Shown here: positions 1-10,800 of the stretch, one piece after another
How positions within the stretch are numbered: the first letter of the stretch is position 1
How the letters are laid out: each line of letters begins with the position of its first letter
NCBI RefSeq assembly: GCF_011397635.1
Contig: NC_064759.1
Coordinates: forward strand, 17,756,428 to 17,820,427
Origin: Epinephelus fuscoguttatus
Lineage: Eukaryota > Chordata > Actinopteri > Perciformes > Serranidae
Reading direction: 5' to 3'
Length of the DNA stretch: 64,000 nt
Position numbers and translations under genes: made by a program
The notes under the pieces: generated by a model
Told to the model about the DNA's origin: nothing
Database searches by the model: none
What the model saw: the letters and a program-made list of their open reading frames with translations, nothing else

Positions 1-300
1 CGAGTGCCCTTGTTGATGATAGATTTTGGCTTCCCCTATTTTGTAGCCTCAGTGCAGGCAACATTTGAATTAATACATGACCATTTTCTGAGTGGGTTTG
101 TAACCTGAGACCATTTTGTCCCATCACTGTATCCTGGAGAAATTACTATCTTTATGACTTGATGTCCAGAGGCTTTAAGTAGAAAGACAGGCAGCAAATT
201 TCTGTTGTGTGTCAATGCCAGCGCCTTAATAAAAGTCCAACTGACGAACTCCTCATTTCAGCTTGTTTTTAATTTAATCTTCTTATACTTGTGCTTTTGT
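1..300 (+). other. Possible 3' end of an upstream transcript
   Basis: No coding frame of note is present. An AATAAA poly(A) signal lies at 228-233 and is followed within about 60 bases by T/GT-rich sequence, as expected downstream of a cleavage site. This could be the last part of a 3' UTR of a gene that starts before the window. Nothing identifies that gene, and a chance AATAAA in AT-rich DNA is a real alternative. Confidence 0.3.
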
Positions 301-351
301 AAAAGATGCTTCAGTTAGTCTTGCACACTGCCAGTTGGTGTACGCTTAAGG

Positions 352-1138
352 CTAGTTCACATTACACGATTTTCACCCCGATTTTACGTCGTAGAGACTA
401 TCGTAATTTTCTGAGTGTTCGTACCTGGCGATGTGTGTTTCTGTCATCGGGAGTCTCTCCAGCTGCGTTACGACCTGTGTGCACACCATAAGATTTCTCC
501 ACAGAGCCCTTGACGACAGAGCCCCAGATAACACCTTGGAGAAGACACATCGTAAAGGCATGGATATTCTTCCCAGTGTTGAATCAGATCTGCCTCCAGG
601 GCCTGGGTCCAAACTCAATTCGCTCCCTGTGATCCTGTGGACGCTGCCATTGTTGTTGCTTGCTGACTTGTCAGTGTTGCCTGATCTCGGGAGAAGAACA
701 AGCAACCAGGGCTATGGAAACAAGCCCAAAAGAAGCGACAGAGAGCAAGCCCAAATAAGCAACTCCACATTAGAAACAAGCCCAAAAAAACGCAAGCCGC
801 AACTACCAATATTTGTAAGTGACTTTACAAAAAACCGAGCCCAAAGTCGCGGCTAATAAGCGGACCTGGAAAACCCTGCAGCTTGTCCTCCTCACATTTC
901 TTCCGTCCTCCTGTGTGCCGACATGGGACGTATCCATAGCTGATGCTCTTTGTCGTGTCAGACTTGTTCAGTTTCCTAGCATTTCTAGTCACAGACTAGG
1001 GGGCGACTTGCTTGTAGGCTTGTTCGAACTTGAGGACTCATCGTGTCAGACTATTTGCTGACTCGCCTCCAACCCAAGGTGGCTCTCAAGATCCTTGTGA
1101 CGTCAAAGTCGAGCTAAAAATTGTGTAATGTGAACTAG
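352..1138. mobile_element. Non-autonomous DNA transposon with inverted ends (hAT-like)
   Basis: The left end CTAGTTCACATTACACGATT at 352 is matched in inverse orientation by the right end at about 1113-1138 (GTGTAATGTGAACTAG). The flanking 8-mers GCTTAAGG (344-351) and GCTTTAGA (1139-1146) agree at 6 of 8 positions, which fits an aged 8-bp target duplication of hAT type. The open frames inside, on both strands, resemble no transposase I know, so this looks like a non-autonomous element. Confidence 0.6.
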
Positions 1139-1560
1139 GCTTTAGAAAGCAGGATACTTTAAGTGTAAATGTCACATACAAAAAAAAAGTTCAGTTCAGG
1201 TTTCAGCTGTTGTTAAAATTCTCTGCCAATTTTTTTATTATTTATTTAGTGATTGCTTTGGAAGGTGGGGCCCACTTTGAAACCACAGACTTTGCAGAAA
1301 TTTTAATACTGCTTTTTTCTGCTTTATAACATTTGTCAAATGCATGTGGTGTATTCCTGGACATTATCTTCTTAAAAATGTCCACAAAAATTCCCATGCA
1401 TGCCTAGGTTTTATTTATTTATTATTTAATATTTATATTTACATACTACTGCAGTGTAAGTATACAGTTTGTAAATGTAACCATACACTAAGGGCCCTAA
1501 AATAGGTGTACCCTTGGAATGTCATTCAGCAGAGATTGAATGAAACCACCGTTGAGCGAA

Positions 1561-1752
1561 TGAGCCCCTTCATACGTCATTTAAAGGGGACGGTCCCAGC
1601 AGCAAAATCAGCCAATAGCGTTTGAGATGAGATGTACGTCAGCCAATCGGCGGACAAGTATCTGAAAATAGGCGGGCACTGGTCAACTACGGTCAGGGAC
1701 GTTGTGGTGAACTTTACCGGTGTTGAACTACCCCTGGACCCAAACCGTCAGC
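1561..1752 (+). promoter_or_regulatory. tomm40: tomm40 promoter and untranslated first exon
   Basis: Two CCAAT boxes in the same orientation lie at 1612-1616 and 1643-1647. A GGCGGG box is at 1671-1675, and there is no clear TATA box, as is usual for a housekeeping gene. A good donor (GC|GTGAGTAG) follows at 1752/1753 and can join an untranslated first exon, starting near 1680-1710, to the coding exon whose acceptor is at 4697. The exact transcription start cannot be read from sequence. Confidence 0.6.
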
Positions 1753-3468
1753 GTGAGTAGCTAAACCGTTAAATTGCAGGAATATTTTTTATAATAAGGA
1801 GATAGTTGGGAGTGTTAACCCGCTATATATCATATTCTTAGTTACTGTGTTTTAAACATAAAGAAGAAGAGATCTCGTGGTCGACTCCACATGGCTACCT
1901 AGCCAGTTAGCTAACCAGCCTACCCTGCTAGCTTACATTAGCCTTCACAGGTTAAATACTGCCAGCGGATAGTTTTGCCGGCTTAGCTTCAAATGTGGCC
2001 TCTGTAGCAAACCACGAATCGCAGCTCGATATTTCTTGTGGTTATCAGGCTCCTTTTTAATCAATTATATATATCATGAGTCTGACTGAACTGGGCCTGA
2101 GCTACAGCCACCCTGCTGTAGGACAGATCAACCACTGGAGCTAGCCAAGTTAATGGTAGCTGAGTAAGTGAGCTAACGCTTCTGAAGCTAGCTGTACCCA
2201 AGTGCATTGGATACATTGTGAGGAGGTGGTGATTGTATGCTTAGTACAGTGTTAATATGTTTATATCAAACCTTGCAAGTCATGCCGTGGTGGAAAAAGT
2301 ACTCACATCTTTTAGCTAAGTAACAGTAGCAGTACCACAGTGTAGAAATACTCTGTCACAAGAAAAAGTCAAGTCAATTTTATTTATAAAGCACATTTCA
2401 TAGGACAAGTGTAAACTCAATGTGCTTAAGATGCATCATGCACGACAAACATAAAAATATCTTAAAAGATAAAATAATATTACATATATAAAAACAAGCA
2501 GGACATTATAAAAACAAACAAAATAAGAAGGTATTATTATTCTCGAAAAATGGGGAGATAAACAATAATAATAATTCCTAAAACAAATAAAAATGTACTT
2601 AAGAATCCAAAGCTTGTGAAAAAAGATTTGCTTAGTCCTGATAAGCAAATATTTTATATAATGACTAAAAGCACCATGAGCTGATTCAGAGTTGATTTTA
2701 CATACAGTGAGTAGACCTTTATTTGATAATCTAAGGCAGGGACGTCAAATTCATTTTAGTTCACAGGCCACATAGAGTCCGATTTGATGACAGGTGGGTT
2801 GGACCAATAAAACCATTGCATAATATCCTATAAGTAACAAACATCCCCATATTTTCTTGTTTAAAGAAGTACATTTTAAGAACGCTCATCGATTTATAAA
2901 ACAGATGACGAAAAGCCTATGATGTCTTCAGAAAATTAAATTAAATTTAAATTTAATTTTCTTAATGTCAACTACTCACTGTGCAAAGTGAAAGAAAAGA
3001 ACTGTACGCTGGTCAGGGTGGAAAAGCTTCTCACTGTTTAACTTGCTCCTGAAACTTGGTACTTCCTAACCTTCTCAAGTGCTTCACCATTAGTTGTACA
3101 AAATCATCCAGCGGGCCGTATAATTGACGCCCCTGATCTAAGGGATCTCTCTGTTGTGTACTCTGTGAGCATGTCAGCAACACAGTAGGGAGAGAAAACA
3201 TTTAAAAACAATAAGAAGTATTTGAAAAAAGATTCTCTGTTTTATTGGGGGCCAGTGAGTTATGTACTCGGACCTTTTTAGTATTTGTTAAAACTGGCTG
3301 CTGCACTCTGAATATATACAATAGAAAGTAGAAGTCATGCGTTTAAATTGCACATAACTAAAAGTACAGAAGTCTAAGTATCAAAATACTTAAAGTACCA
3401 CAGGGGAACATACACATTCTTAAGGGACCATTTCGGAGTAATGGAACGTGATATGATATGGTTTTATT

Positions 3469-3829
3469 TAGGGCTGCAACGATTAGTCGACTAATCGATT
3501 ATTAAAATAATCGGTGACTATTTTAGTAGTCGAATAATCTGAGTCATTTTTCATAGAAAAGTACTATAAAAGTACCCCAAAATACTCTTATTGCAGCTTC
3601 TTACATTCAGATATTGGCAGCTTTACACGCTCTCCCATGACGGTGTACTAAAACCCTTTGGGGTGAGTACGAAACAAGACATTAGATGACATCATTTTGG
3701 GGTTTGGGAGAGACAGACCGACATTTTTCAACATTTTAACACATTTTTTGATAAAATGATTAATTGACTAATCGAAGAAATAAGTGACAGCTTAGTCGAC
3801 AATGAAAATAATCGTTAGTTGCAGCCCTA
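3469..3829. mobile_element. 361-bp hAT-type MITE
   Basis: The ends are inverted copies: TAGGGCTGCAACGATTAGTC on the left and GTTGCAGCCCTA on the right. The element is flanked by a perfect 8-bp direct repeat, GTTTTATT, at 3461-3468 and 3830-3837. The 8-bp duplication and terminal TA/G pattern are those of hAT elements. No coding capacity is present, so it must have been moved by a transposase from elsewhere. Confidence 0.85.
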
Positions 3830-3993
3830 GTTTTATTATAAATACGAATGCACTGATGTGTTCATCACGTGGAGCCAATTTTTACTACTTTGTATAGGCT
3901 ATAGCAGTGCAGCTTGTAAATTCCCACCCTGAGGAACAATACATACTTATGTTAATCTATTATCATAGTTTATTTGTTAATTGTATTTTGTAT

Positions 3994-4324
3994 TAGTGTG
4001 GTAAAAAAATATCAGTTTATCGATACTGAATATTTAAAAAAGGTTTCAATACCCATTTTCCACAGTATCGATACACTGGCACCAACTGTGCCTTTATGCT
4101 CTCTCTAATTGTTATTGTGAAGTGCAGTCATTCAGCTGTTCTATGCCAATAACCAAGGAAGGACAGGCCATTGTTGTCACTTTATAGCCTTGTCATAAAG
4201 GTACTGATTTATCTTTTAATAAAAATCTATGCTCTCAATGTCAATATTCTCCTTGGTCTTGAAAATGCTATTGGATATCAAGGTATTGTATCAAAGAAAA
4301 AATTACAGTATCATGACAACACTA
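3994..4324. mobile_element. 331-bp hAT-type MITE
   Basis: It begins TAGTGTGGTAAAA and ends CATGACAACACTA, which are imperfect inverted ends. A perfect 8-bp target duplication TTTTGTAT lies at 3986-3993 and 4325-4332. A related left end (TTAGTGTTGTCATGGTACC) occurs near 7912 inside another element, so the family is present at least twice in the window. It is non-coding. Confidence 0.8.
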
Positions 4325-4716
4325 TTTTGTATTATTAATCTAAATATGTTATTCAATTTCAGCTGATTACATTTTATTTTAAAGCCCAATATCTCAAATA
4401 ACAAGTGCCTCAGATGGCCTTGTAACTAAACTTATCACAAATGTATTGGATTAAAAACTCCCAGATTGCAGTGGAGGGGAGGTGTGAGGTAACATAAAAT
4501 GAAAAAACTTAAGTACAGTACTTGAATAAATGTACTGTACTTTCCACCACTGGTCAAATGACACTCCTCCAATTTTGACTCACACCTTTTCAAGGATTAT
4601 CTTAACAGTCAGCAGCCTGCAGCTGTGTGATTGAATTACGCTGATATAATTAATGAATCACATAAATTATTCACCCCCCGTCTATCTCTTCTTCCAGTCT
4701 GTTACAGTCTCAGAGT

Positions 4717-7700
4717 ATGGGCAGTGTGTTGGCTGCCGCCTCCCCCAGTCCTGCCCCAGCTGCAGCTGGAGGTAGTCAAGGGGTCCCAGGGTTGGTGTCC
4801 GTCCCTCCAGGGTTCACTATGCCCTCAGTGTCTTCCGTCCCTCCAGCATCTGGATCTGGCCAGCAGTCAGCAGAAGGAGATTCCCCGCTCCCAAACCCAG
4901 GCACATATGAGGAGTGCCACCGCAAATGTAAAGGTCAGAAAATCAGTTGTTGAATTGTGCGAGATGTGCAGGTTATTCCTCACATTTGTTCACCTTTTTA
5001 AGTAATAATTTTGGGATTGTTATAACAGTGTTATTATTGTCATATGATCGTCTGATGTTGAGTTACAAAGATCTTTTTGTCCCCCTTTCCTGCTTTAGAG
5101 GTGTTCCCTCTGCAGATGGAAGGGGTGCGGTTAGTGGTCAACAAGGGCCTGAGTAACCACTTCCAGGTCAGCCATACTATTACCCTCAGTACCCTGGGTG
5201 ATTCTGGCTATCGATTCGGTTCCACCTACGTCGGCAGTAAACAGACTGGACCAGCAGAGGTAATGATAGTTTTCCCATCTGTTCAACAAATCCCTAAAAT
5301 GCTGTTTATATATAGAACTTTTGGTTTGAATCTTCTTGGCTATAGTCAATCTGATGAATGGATGAAAATTAATCAATAACTCAACCTTTTAATACAGATG
5401 ACAAGACTTCAAATGTTGTCTACATGACTTGAAAGCTGATGAATGTGTGTTTTGTCCCCCTCAGTCATTCCCAGTCATGGTTGGAGATATGGACAACACT
5501 GGTAGTCTGAACGCCCAGATCATCCACCAGCTCACTTCTGCTGTACGCTCCAAAATAGCCATCCAGGTATGTAGACTCGTCGTTGTCTGTGTGTCTTCTC
5601 TCAGCTTTTCAAGTGTCATTGACGTGGTCGTTCCCCCATCATAATTTTTGTTGTACTTTTTGTGTGCTGCAGACTCAGCAGCATAAGTTTGTGAACTGGC
5701 AGTGTGACATGGAGTATCGTGGCGAAGACTTCACCTCTGCTGTGACGCTTGGAAATCCAGACGTGCTTGTTGGATCTGGTACGTTAATTTTCACTAAATT
5801 GTACGTGAGGTTTTGTTGTATATATTGCTAATAACAAGTTCAACAACAGGTATGCTGTGTGTGAGATCAGTGATAAGATATAACCATGGTTTACAGCTGG
5901 GTGATAGGGCTGACATTAATATCGCATAATAAGTAGGGATGTCTGAGTCAAGTATTTTTCTCCCTAATCAGTCCTTTAATATAGATTGTCTGTGGATACA
6001 GTCTTTTTTATACACATGTATGTATGATTTTTCCCCCCTTTCTTACCATGCAACAAACAGAAATAAAAGTATAGACATGACAGAATAGGACAAGACAAAC
6101 CAAACTGCCAACTCACAGAAAAAGTGCACGTATTCATTTCAATCCACACAATGACTGAAATGAGGGTCAGGAACAGAGGCAGTGTAACCAAGACCAATTG
6201 AGGTCGAGGAACGCCCAAGATAAAGGCTAGATAACTGAAATCCTGGCAGATCAAAGCAACACAACAGTACAATGCAGTCCAATAAAGTTAGTTCACAGAT
6301 TGACACATCTCTCTTCTGACATGTTCAATAAAGGGGCCCCAGATTTTAAGAAACTTGGGGTGGGCTTTGGATATATATGTATACCAGATTTCTTCAGTTG
6401 AACCAGTACTTGTTAAAGCTTACCTAAAAGCCAATTAAATGTGTATCTGACATTAAAGTAACGGCCAAGCCTACTAAATCTGACGCACCTTATTTTTTAC
6501 AAACTACTCAAGCCAAATACCAGAAGCTCTGGTCTAAAAATATTTATAAGCTTAGATTATTGATATGAATGAAAGTTTAACTGAGAGAATTTCAGGAGGG
6601 GTTCTGCTAGAAAGAAACTGCAGGAACATTCATTCTACTTGCAGCTGTACAGCAGAGTTACACTAACAAGCTGTGGCTGAGACAGGCTTCAGAGAGCACT
6701 TTAATCAAACCACAAGCACGTTTAGTCTTGGCCTGTCAACAACTTAGTCATGGAATTACCGTTAATACGCGGCAGGTGTTGAGGATTACTGGTGAGCGAC
6801 GTTTTCATTTTAACTGTTAAAAATGAGAGTGTGATTTAAATGTTCTGCACATTGTACATCTTTGCTATTAAGAGGAGAAATGACAGATAAGGGATTTGTT
6901 GGTGTCGGAGCAAATCTGTGTCTGAGCTCGCTGTGTAGAGGGAAGTATCAGCAGTCTACACAATGTTCAGACACTTCTATACTAAAAATACGGATGAGAA
7001 GGGACTACACATTATAATGGAGACTCCTTTACTACTTTCCCACAGGCATTTTGGTGGGCCACTATCTCCAGTCGATCACACCAGCACTGGCTCTGGGTGG
7101 TGAGCTGGTGTACCACAGGAGACCTGGGGAGGAAGGAGCTGTCACCTCCCTCTTAGGCAGATACACAGGTAAATCTCCACTCTGTGTGTATTGAACCATG
7201 CACTGCACTGATTCCTGAATTCATATTTTACTGTCTTGCTTTGTTCACTTAATAATTGTGTATTTGTCAAATTATAATTGTGGTTAGTTACTTTGCTGTT
7301 CTGTGACCTGGATTTAAATTGAGTGGTTCTTAATTCCATCTCATTGTTTTATGTTGTCAGTGTGATAGATGTTTAAATCCCCTTTTTCTCCTCAGGGGAA
7401 AACTACGTTGCGACACTGACTTTGGGTGGAGCGGGAGCTCATGCTACGTACTATCACAAAGCCAATGATCAGGTACCTAACATTAGTGAACGTGTGTGGG
7501 TATAGTTCTGTTGGTCATGTTTTGTCTTACAAAACTGCTCAAATGCAGTGTTTTGGTTCCATCCCTGCATATTTGCTTAAAGGAAAGGCTTGCGTCTTTT
7601 GAAGTCTGTCTTAAAACAACACGCATGCCTTTATTTACACTGAAACAGTATGTGGTCACTGTGAAGCCCAGTTCAGACCGAAGATTTGCAACGAGATGAA

Positions 7701-10424
7701 GCCATTTTAGAATGCTGCAGAGAAAAGTTGCATAAGTTTGAACTGGCCGTCTGAGCTCGGCTCAAGCCGGCTGATGTTGTCACCTGCAACTAGGGATGCA
7801 CCGAAATGAAAATTTGTGGCCGAAGCCGAATAATATTAAACGCTTGGCCGAATACCGAGTACTGAATACCGAATATCGTTGTTTAGTTTTTGCAGATGAA
7901 CCCCCTCCAGATTAGTGTTGTCATGGTACCAAAATTGGATCCCACTGTACGATACCAATGAAAATATCATGGTTCTGAGTAGTATCACGATACCACAGCG
8001 AAAATGAGACAGATGTGCCTTTTGTCATTTATAAAAAGATAAATCACTTTTCTATAATACATCAATGATATTTCAATGGAATAAATTACTTATTGACTTG
8101 TTCATACTTCAAAAACAGCATCAATAAGTGATTAACATAGGGGGGATCAAAATAAATAAATAAAATAAGAATCAACCAGCCACCCTCCTCCTCTGACAAG
8201 TCCCTTCATAAGTAAAGAACAGTCCCTAAAGTGCGGTGAGGTTTGAGGGCCGTGAACGGCTCGTTTCTCCTCTGACACCTCACGTACCTGTGTTCGGCTG
8301 GCTCAGCTGTTCAGGTTTTGGGCAGTCCACACGCCAAGAAGAGCCGACTTGTCCGTCGCCGCTAAGCCGATGGCCGTTGTATTTGACAGGAATACATTAC
8401 TGTCTGTGTCTGTGACCCCCGTTCAACCCACAACCGATGGGATTCGCCTTTTGTTTCTGCTGCTGGTTGAAATCTGTAGGCTGCTCGCACAACAAATGAT
8501 TTAAGCCTATTTTGCTCGCTCAAAACTATTTTTAGTCGCAAATGCGAGTGTGGTAACTGATTGATCGCCACACTGCTGACATTTTACTCCGCCCATCATG
8601 GCACGCTGTTTGTTTGCGTTATCAAAACATGCCGCTATTATTCGGCCTTGCTTTTAACTTACTCCACTGCATACCGAATGTGTGTTTTTTTGCAATATTC
8701 GGCCGAATATATTCGGTTTCTGAATATTCGGTGCATCCCTACCTGCAACACAGATAGTCAAATTGACAGCAGCAGCTGGTTTTAGAACGTAAAGCACATC
8801 ACCTGTTTTCCACGGTCAGTCAGTTTGTAGTGAAGTCCCCTGGTCAAGTGAAAATGACTGCAGACGGCATGTTCACTTGCTGCTGCCAGTGCTCCATCCC
8901 TGCGGAGCCCTCTGTTTTTGTCCTCACGTGTGTGTGCCTGACTGCTAACTTACAGCATATTATTGTGGCCTGTTTATTATGAATACAGTCCATCTGATTC
9001 TCGTTTTGTTTTTCACCACTACAAATATAGCCACAGCCATAGCCAGTATCTCACTATCACTATCCTCATTTATATTTTAAGAAGCTACAAATTATATTCA
9101 GCCACAAAATAAGACTGAAAAGGTAAAAAAACACAGCAGAGGTACAGGGAGTTGTTGTGTTGGGATGATACACCATTTCATCTCGTTGAATTGGTGTGAA
9201 CCGGCAGGTTTTTAGATCGTTGCAGTCCTTGTTCTATGCAGAAAAATTCTAAAGTTCGGCTGAAGGTAATGTAAGGCTTTATTAGTTTGGGGTAAACAAG
9301 TCAAGTAGTTATCTTCCGAAGTTAAAGTCCTTGTAGGACAAAGAGTTCTCCTGTGTGTTAATAACTCTCCTCTTGCAGCTGCTGTCTGTGGAAACACAAA
9401 GAGGAAATGATGTGCTAAAAAGCAACTGTAACTTTGGAAGATACCACTCAGAAGCCTCACATTACGTAGCTTCAGTTGATTTTAAAATAACCTTTTCTAC
9501 ATTAAAGGAAACCTGTGGATTTTAACCCCCAATTGTTGGCAGATACGGACAAATTGGCAGACATCGGATGAGGATGAGATTAAGGAGGATGATTTGCTAA
9601 CTATTTACGGATGAGAGAACATGATGAGCCTCATTTAATGCAATGAAAGAGTCACCATCAATGATGACCTTAAGACAAGATTGGTTATGTGCCACCACTG
9701 TTCAAAAGCTAGGTAGGCCTTCCTGACAGTGACAGACATTCACATATCTCTGCTGCACGTTTATTGGAAAGGTGTGACGTCAGTGGTGATGGATTGTAAT
9801 TGGCAGTTTTGTAGAACTGTAAATGGGAACTGGCCTGCACTCTGTCAGTGGACACCTCACTAATGCTGTGTTTGGTTTATACCTTCAAATACTGCTTGGA
9901 GTAGGGAGGTAGGAACTATGAGCAGGGAGCTGAGAGCTCAGGCTAAGAGGTGGGAAACAAAACTGAGAAGTGATTGCATTCTATTGATATTGGCATGTGA
10001 GTATTGTATTAAGACAGGCTCACATCTATTCAAGTCTACCCTTTAACTTCTGCTTTTTAATACAGTTGCAGATAGGAGTTGAATTTGAAGCCAGCACAAG
10101 GATGCAAGACACCACAACATCCTTTGGTTACCAGTTGGACGTTCCCAAAGCTAACTTGCTTTTTAAAGGTAAATAGAGTATAAATACACCAGTAGCTACG
10201 TCAGTTAAGTGACTATTTATTTTTAAATTGCTAATTAATATCAAATGTCCTGAAATTCTTCTACGTTGTCATCTATCTCTACAGGCACGGTTGACAGTAA
10301 CTGGGTGGTTGGGGCAACCCTTGAAAAGAAACTGGTGCCGCTGCCTCTCACACTGGCCTTAGGGGCTTTCCTCAACCACCGTAAGAACAAGTTCCAGTGT
10401 GGCTTCGGTGTCACCATTGGCTAG
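4717..10424 (+). CDS. tomm40: Mitochondrial import receptor subunit TOM40
   Basis: TOM40 is the beta-barrel pore of the TOM complex, through which nearly all nuclear-encoded precursors cross the mitochondrial outer membrane. Eight coding exons close in phase: 4717-4933, 5099-5259, 5465-5566, 5673-5778, 7046-7168, 7396-7472, 10066-10168 and 10285-10424, for 342 residues, near the usual vertebrate length. The start [10 protein letters not shown] is followed by a Pro/Ser/Gly-rich tail of about 65 residues, typical of vertebrate TOM40. The Porin_3 barrel starts near [10 protein letters not shown] and runs through [14 protein letters not shown] and [12 protein letters not shown]. It ends in [10 protein letters not shown], which fits a C-terminal beta-signal. 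The untranslated exon lies near 1.7 kb and a poly(A) signal is at 10767. The N-terminal start favours TOMM40 over the paralogue TOMM40L, which I judge less likely. Confidence 0.95.
5779..7045 (+). other. Fifth coding intron of tomm40 without further gene
   Basis: This 1.27-kb intron is AT-rich and includes a purine/pyrimidine-biased patch near 6030. I see no exon, RNA gene or clear transposon ends in it. Confidence 0.4.
7668..9208. mobile_element. Older inverted-repeat element split by a younger hAT
   Basis: The left part near 7668-7710 (GTTCAGACCGAAG, then CAACGAGATGAAG) is matched in inverse orientation near 9170-9208 (CATCTCGTTGAATTGGTGTG, then AACCGGC). The two arms are interrupted by the 951-bp hAT-type element at 7791-8741. 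The boundaries are approximate because the ends have diverged. It lies in the 2.6-kb intron between the seventh and eighth coding exons of tomm40. Confidence 0.55.
7791..8741. mobile_element. 951-bp hAT-type element with perfect target duplication
   Basis: The ends are inverted copies, TAGGGATGCACCGAAAT and ATTCGGTGCATCCCTA. A perfect 8-bp duplication CCTGCAAC lies at 7783-7790 and 8742-8749. Subterminal GGCCGAATA motifs recur in both arms, as is common for hAT ends. The interior contains a piece related to the 3994-4324 MITE family (from about 7912). No long transposase frame is present. Confidence 0.85.
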
Positions 10425-10800
10425 AGGTGCGAGGGGCTGCCTGGAGCCAGCTCGCAGGCCACAGCTTGGACCGGCACAGAGACACACAGGAACCTGGACT
10501 AAGTTTTAGAAATTGGATTCAGAGACTCTCTTACAACTGTGATTTCTGGGGCAGACAGAGAGACAAAGACAACTACCAAGGAGCCAGGACTGGCCAAGCC
10601 ATGCCTACATTCTGTAGCACAAATGTCTTTCCTTTATGGTGTATTGGAGATACCCAGAGGCTAGAGAGATGTATATCAGAGGGCATCAGTGATGCATGAG
10701 AACATGTGATGTGAAATCAAAGTAAGTGGGTAGACCTAATATATGGTGAACATGTATGATGATTAAAATAAATGTGATTACTTTTTGTAAAAGTGGGTTG
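10425..10800 (+). terminator. tomm40: tomm40 3' UTR with poly(A) signal
   Basis: The stop codon at 10422-10424 is followed by about 340 bases without exon signals, then AATAAA at 10767-10772 and a GT-rich stretch from 10785. This places the likely cleavage site near 10785-10795, just before the minisatellite begins. Confidence 0.7.

Larger units (their letters stand above)
1753..4697 (+). other. First intron of tomm40, filled with repeats
   Basis: No coding exon is visible in this 2.9-kb stretch. It holds two small hAT-type elements (3469-3829 and 3994-4324) and an interspersed repeat that starts near 2367 with the common fish motif for tails of small elements. Two copies of a GTGGTGGAAAGTAC-type end occur in inverted orientation, near 2287 and 4540. 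They suggest that an older element of about 2.2 kb encloses the younger insertions. Confidence 0.45.
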
